NCBI RefSeq assembly: GCF_039539605.1
Contig: NZ_BAABDL010000097.1
Location: 1 to 7,064 of the forward strand
Source: Amphibacillus indicireducens
Lineage (GTDB): Bacteria > Bacillota > Bacilli > Bacillales > Amphibacillaceae
Direction: 5' to 3'
Length of the DNA stretch: 7,064 bases
Below the pieces are notes generated by a model, which saw nothing but the letters and a program-made list of their open reading frames with translations, did no database searches and was not told the DNA's origin. Below, piece after piece: positions 6,206 to 7,064 of this stretch; position 1 is the first letter of the stretch; each line of letters begins with the position of its first letter. The translations under genes were made by a program, and so were the position numbers.

Positions 6206-6266
6206 AAAACAGATAATCTCTAGTGATTTTTAAAAAAATTAGAGTTATCTGTTTTAAGTTTTTCTT
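6206..6266 (+). terminator. Rho-independent terminator of the deo operon
   Basis: An outer perfect 11-bp stem (AAAACAGATAA at 6206-6216 with TTATCTGTTTT at 6245-6255) continues past a bulged T at 6217 into CTCTA/TAGAG (6218-6222 and 6240-6244). The loop is an A/T-rich palindrome. A T run (6259-6263, then TT at 6265-6266) follows. It starts 23 bp after the deoC stop and separates the operon from the pentapeptide gene. Confidence 0.87.
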
Positions 6267-6278
6267 GAATAAGCAGTG

Positions 6279-6313
6279 TATAATTAATCATAGATAATCA
6301 AAGATAAGAGGAG
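6279..6313 (+). promoter_or_regulatory. -10 box and ribosome binding site of the pentapeptide gene
   Basis: A perfect -10 box TATAAT lies at 6279-6284, 38 bp before the start codon. The -35 region would fall inside the tail of the deo terminator (around 6256-6262) and has no good match. The TTGAAT at 6265-6270 is too close, at 8 bp. AAGAGGAG at 6306-6313 lies 8 nt before TTG at 6322 and supports that non-ATG start. Confidence 0.55.
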
Positions 6314-6321
6314 TAAGATCA

Positions 6322-6957
6322 TTGAATAAAGTAAGTAAGCCAGTAATTACTGTTGAAAACATCCATTCAAATTTCAATCAAAGCTTTGATCAGCATCATC
6401 CTTATTTAGAAGGTATGATCATCGAAAAATGTCTGATTTCTGACCTTGATGTCCAAGGCGCGGAATTTATTAATGTTATTTTTAAAAATGTCACATTTAA
6501 AGATGTCAGTTTTGAAAAAATTTACTTGCGTGATGTGCAATTTGAATCTTGTGACTTATCACTTGCCAATTTGGATGAGGCAACGATGCAACGTGTTGAA
6601 TTTAACAACTGTCAGTTAACCGGTCTTATGATGACAGATGCACGTTTGCAAAATGTTCAATTTAATCATTGCAATTTACGATTTGCCGGAATGGGTTATA
6701 GTTCGAAAAAGCATGTCGAATATAATGAATCTATTTTAACAGAAGTAGATTTCTATCATAGTAAATGGTTAAAAGTTTACTTTAACCAGTGCGAATTAAC
6801 TGGAGCCAACTTATCAAATACAGCATTGAAAGGAATTGATTTAAGTCAATCAGAATTTGATCATTTAACTGTAAGAACAGAAGATTTGCAAGGTTGTCTT
6901 GTGAACTCATTTCAAGCTCAACAACTGTCAACATTGCTTGGTTTGATTATTAAGTAA
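6322..6957 (+). CDS. Pentapeptide-repeat protein
   Basis: The 211-aa protein has no signal peptide or membrane segment, so it is probably cytoplasmic. Residues 31-190 can be written as sixteen decamers of two pentapeptides each, or eight 20-residue coils, with Phe/Leu/Met at the central position and Val/Ala/Cys two residues before it (for example DVQFESCDLS at 71-80 and GANLSNTALK at 161-170). This predicts a right-handed quadrilateral beta-helix. The divergent coil at 121-140 (with GYSSKKHVEY) may hold a loop or kink. The N-terminal 30 residues and the C-terminal 20, which end in a hydrophobic GLIIK, look like caps. The start is TTG, chosen by its AAGAGGAG at 8 nt. Pentapeptide proteins include Qnr/MfpA-type DNA-gyrase protectors, but many have no known role and nothing here fixes one. 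It has its own promoter after a terminator, so it is not part of the nucleoside operon. Confidence 0.9.
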   Translation: MNKVSKPVITVENIHSNFNQSFDQHHPYLEGMIIEKCLISDLDVQGAEFINVIFKNVTFKDVSFEKIYLRDVQFESCDLSLANLDEATMQRVEFNNCQLTGLMMTDARLQNVQFNHCNLRFAGMGYSSKKHVEYNESILTEVDFYHSKWLKVYFNQCELTGANLSNTALKGIDLSQSEFDHLTVRTEDLQGCLVNSFQAQQLSTLLGLIIK

Positions 6958-6975
6958 TCAATAACTGATCAACTC

Positions 6976-7047
6976 TTAGGGAGTCGTAGCTTCAGCTATG
7001 AAGAGTAAAAATTCTTCGTGATAAATATCGAAAAAACGACCCCTTAA
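6976..7047. repeat. Imperfect inverted-repeat element with inner hairpins
   Basis: Arms of 12 bases (TTAGGGAGTCGT at 6976-6987 and ACGACCCCTTAA at 7036-7047) pair with one mismatch and one G·U wobble. The 48 bases between them contain further small stems: CTTCA-GCTA-TGAAG and a competing GAAGA/TCTTC. It begins 18 bp after the pentapeptide stop. No T run follows on the plus strand, so it is not a standard terminator for that gene. It could be a small non-autonomous mobile element, the end of an insertion sequence lying to the right, or a structured RNA. The 10-bp palindrome ACATTAATGT (7052-7061) follows it at the window edge. Confidence 0.45.
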
Positions 7048-7064
7048 TATTACATTAATGTTAT

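Noticed and set aside
6265..6270. TTGAAT as the -35 box of the pentapeptide gene
   Set aside because: The spacer to TATAAT is 8 bp, far too short for sigma-A recognition.

Overview
This is a low-GC, AT-rich window with strong AGGAGG-type ribosome binding sites, GTG/TTG start codons where the Shine-Dalgarno spacing demands it, and hairpin-plus-U-run terminators. Every recognisable protein is closest to Bacillota types as I remember them; Pdp and PunA look Bacillus-like. I infer a Bacillaceae-type Gram-positive. The very acidic lipoprotein would suit a halotolerant or alkaliphilic member, but this is only suggestive.

Layout. (1) 1-458 has no gene. It holds three contiguous copies of a 52-bp repeat (193-348) with degenerate edges, then a strong hairpin terminator at 412-447. 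(2) 459-1498 carries two leftward genes with separate promoters and terminators: a DUF2500 (YhhM-type) single-span membrane protein, and a lipoprotein with a long, almost purely acidic linker. (3) 1499-1739 is a divergent regulatory region. It has a leftward promoter for the lipoprotein and a rightward promoter for the deo genes, overlapped by a CcpA (cre)-like site and GTGAA-type half-sites. (4) 1740-6183 is a tight five-gene rightward operon, pdp-deoB-punA-cdd-deoC, closed by a terminator at 6206-6266. (5) 6322-6957 is an independently promoted pentapeptide-repeat protein. It is followed by a 72-bp imperfect inverted-repeat structure at the window edge (6976-7047).

How the genes work together. 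The operon is a complete nucleoside-salvage and catabolic route. Cdd deaminates cytidine and deoxycytidine to uridine and deoxyuridine. Pdp phosphorolyses pyrimidine nucleosides and PunA phosphorolyses 6-oxopurine nucleosides. DeoB converts (deoxy)ribose-1-phosphate to the 5-phosphate. DeoC splits deoxyribose-5-phosphate into acetaldehyde and glyceraldehyde-3-phosphate, which enters glycolysis. The window contains no nucleoside transporter and no deoR-type regulator. The catalytic residues I looked for are present in all five enzymes.

I see no convincing undescribed multi-gene system. The items most worth a second look are the 52-bp tandem repeat with two mutually exclusive hairpins, the half-site array at the deo promoter, the 20-residue periodicity with a cysteine column in the pentapeptide protein, the nearly cation-free mature lipoprotein, and the structured inverted-repeat element at the right edge.
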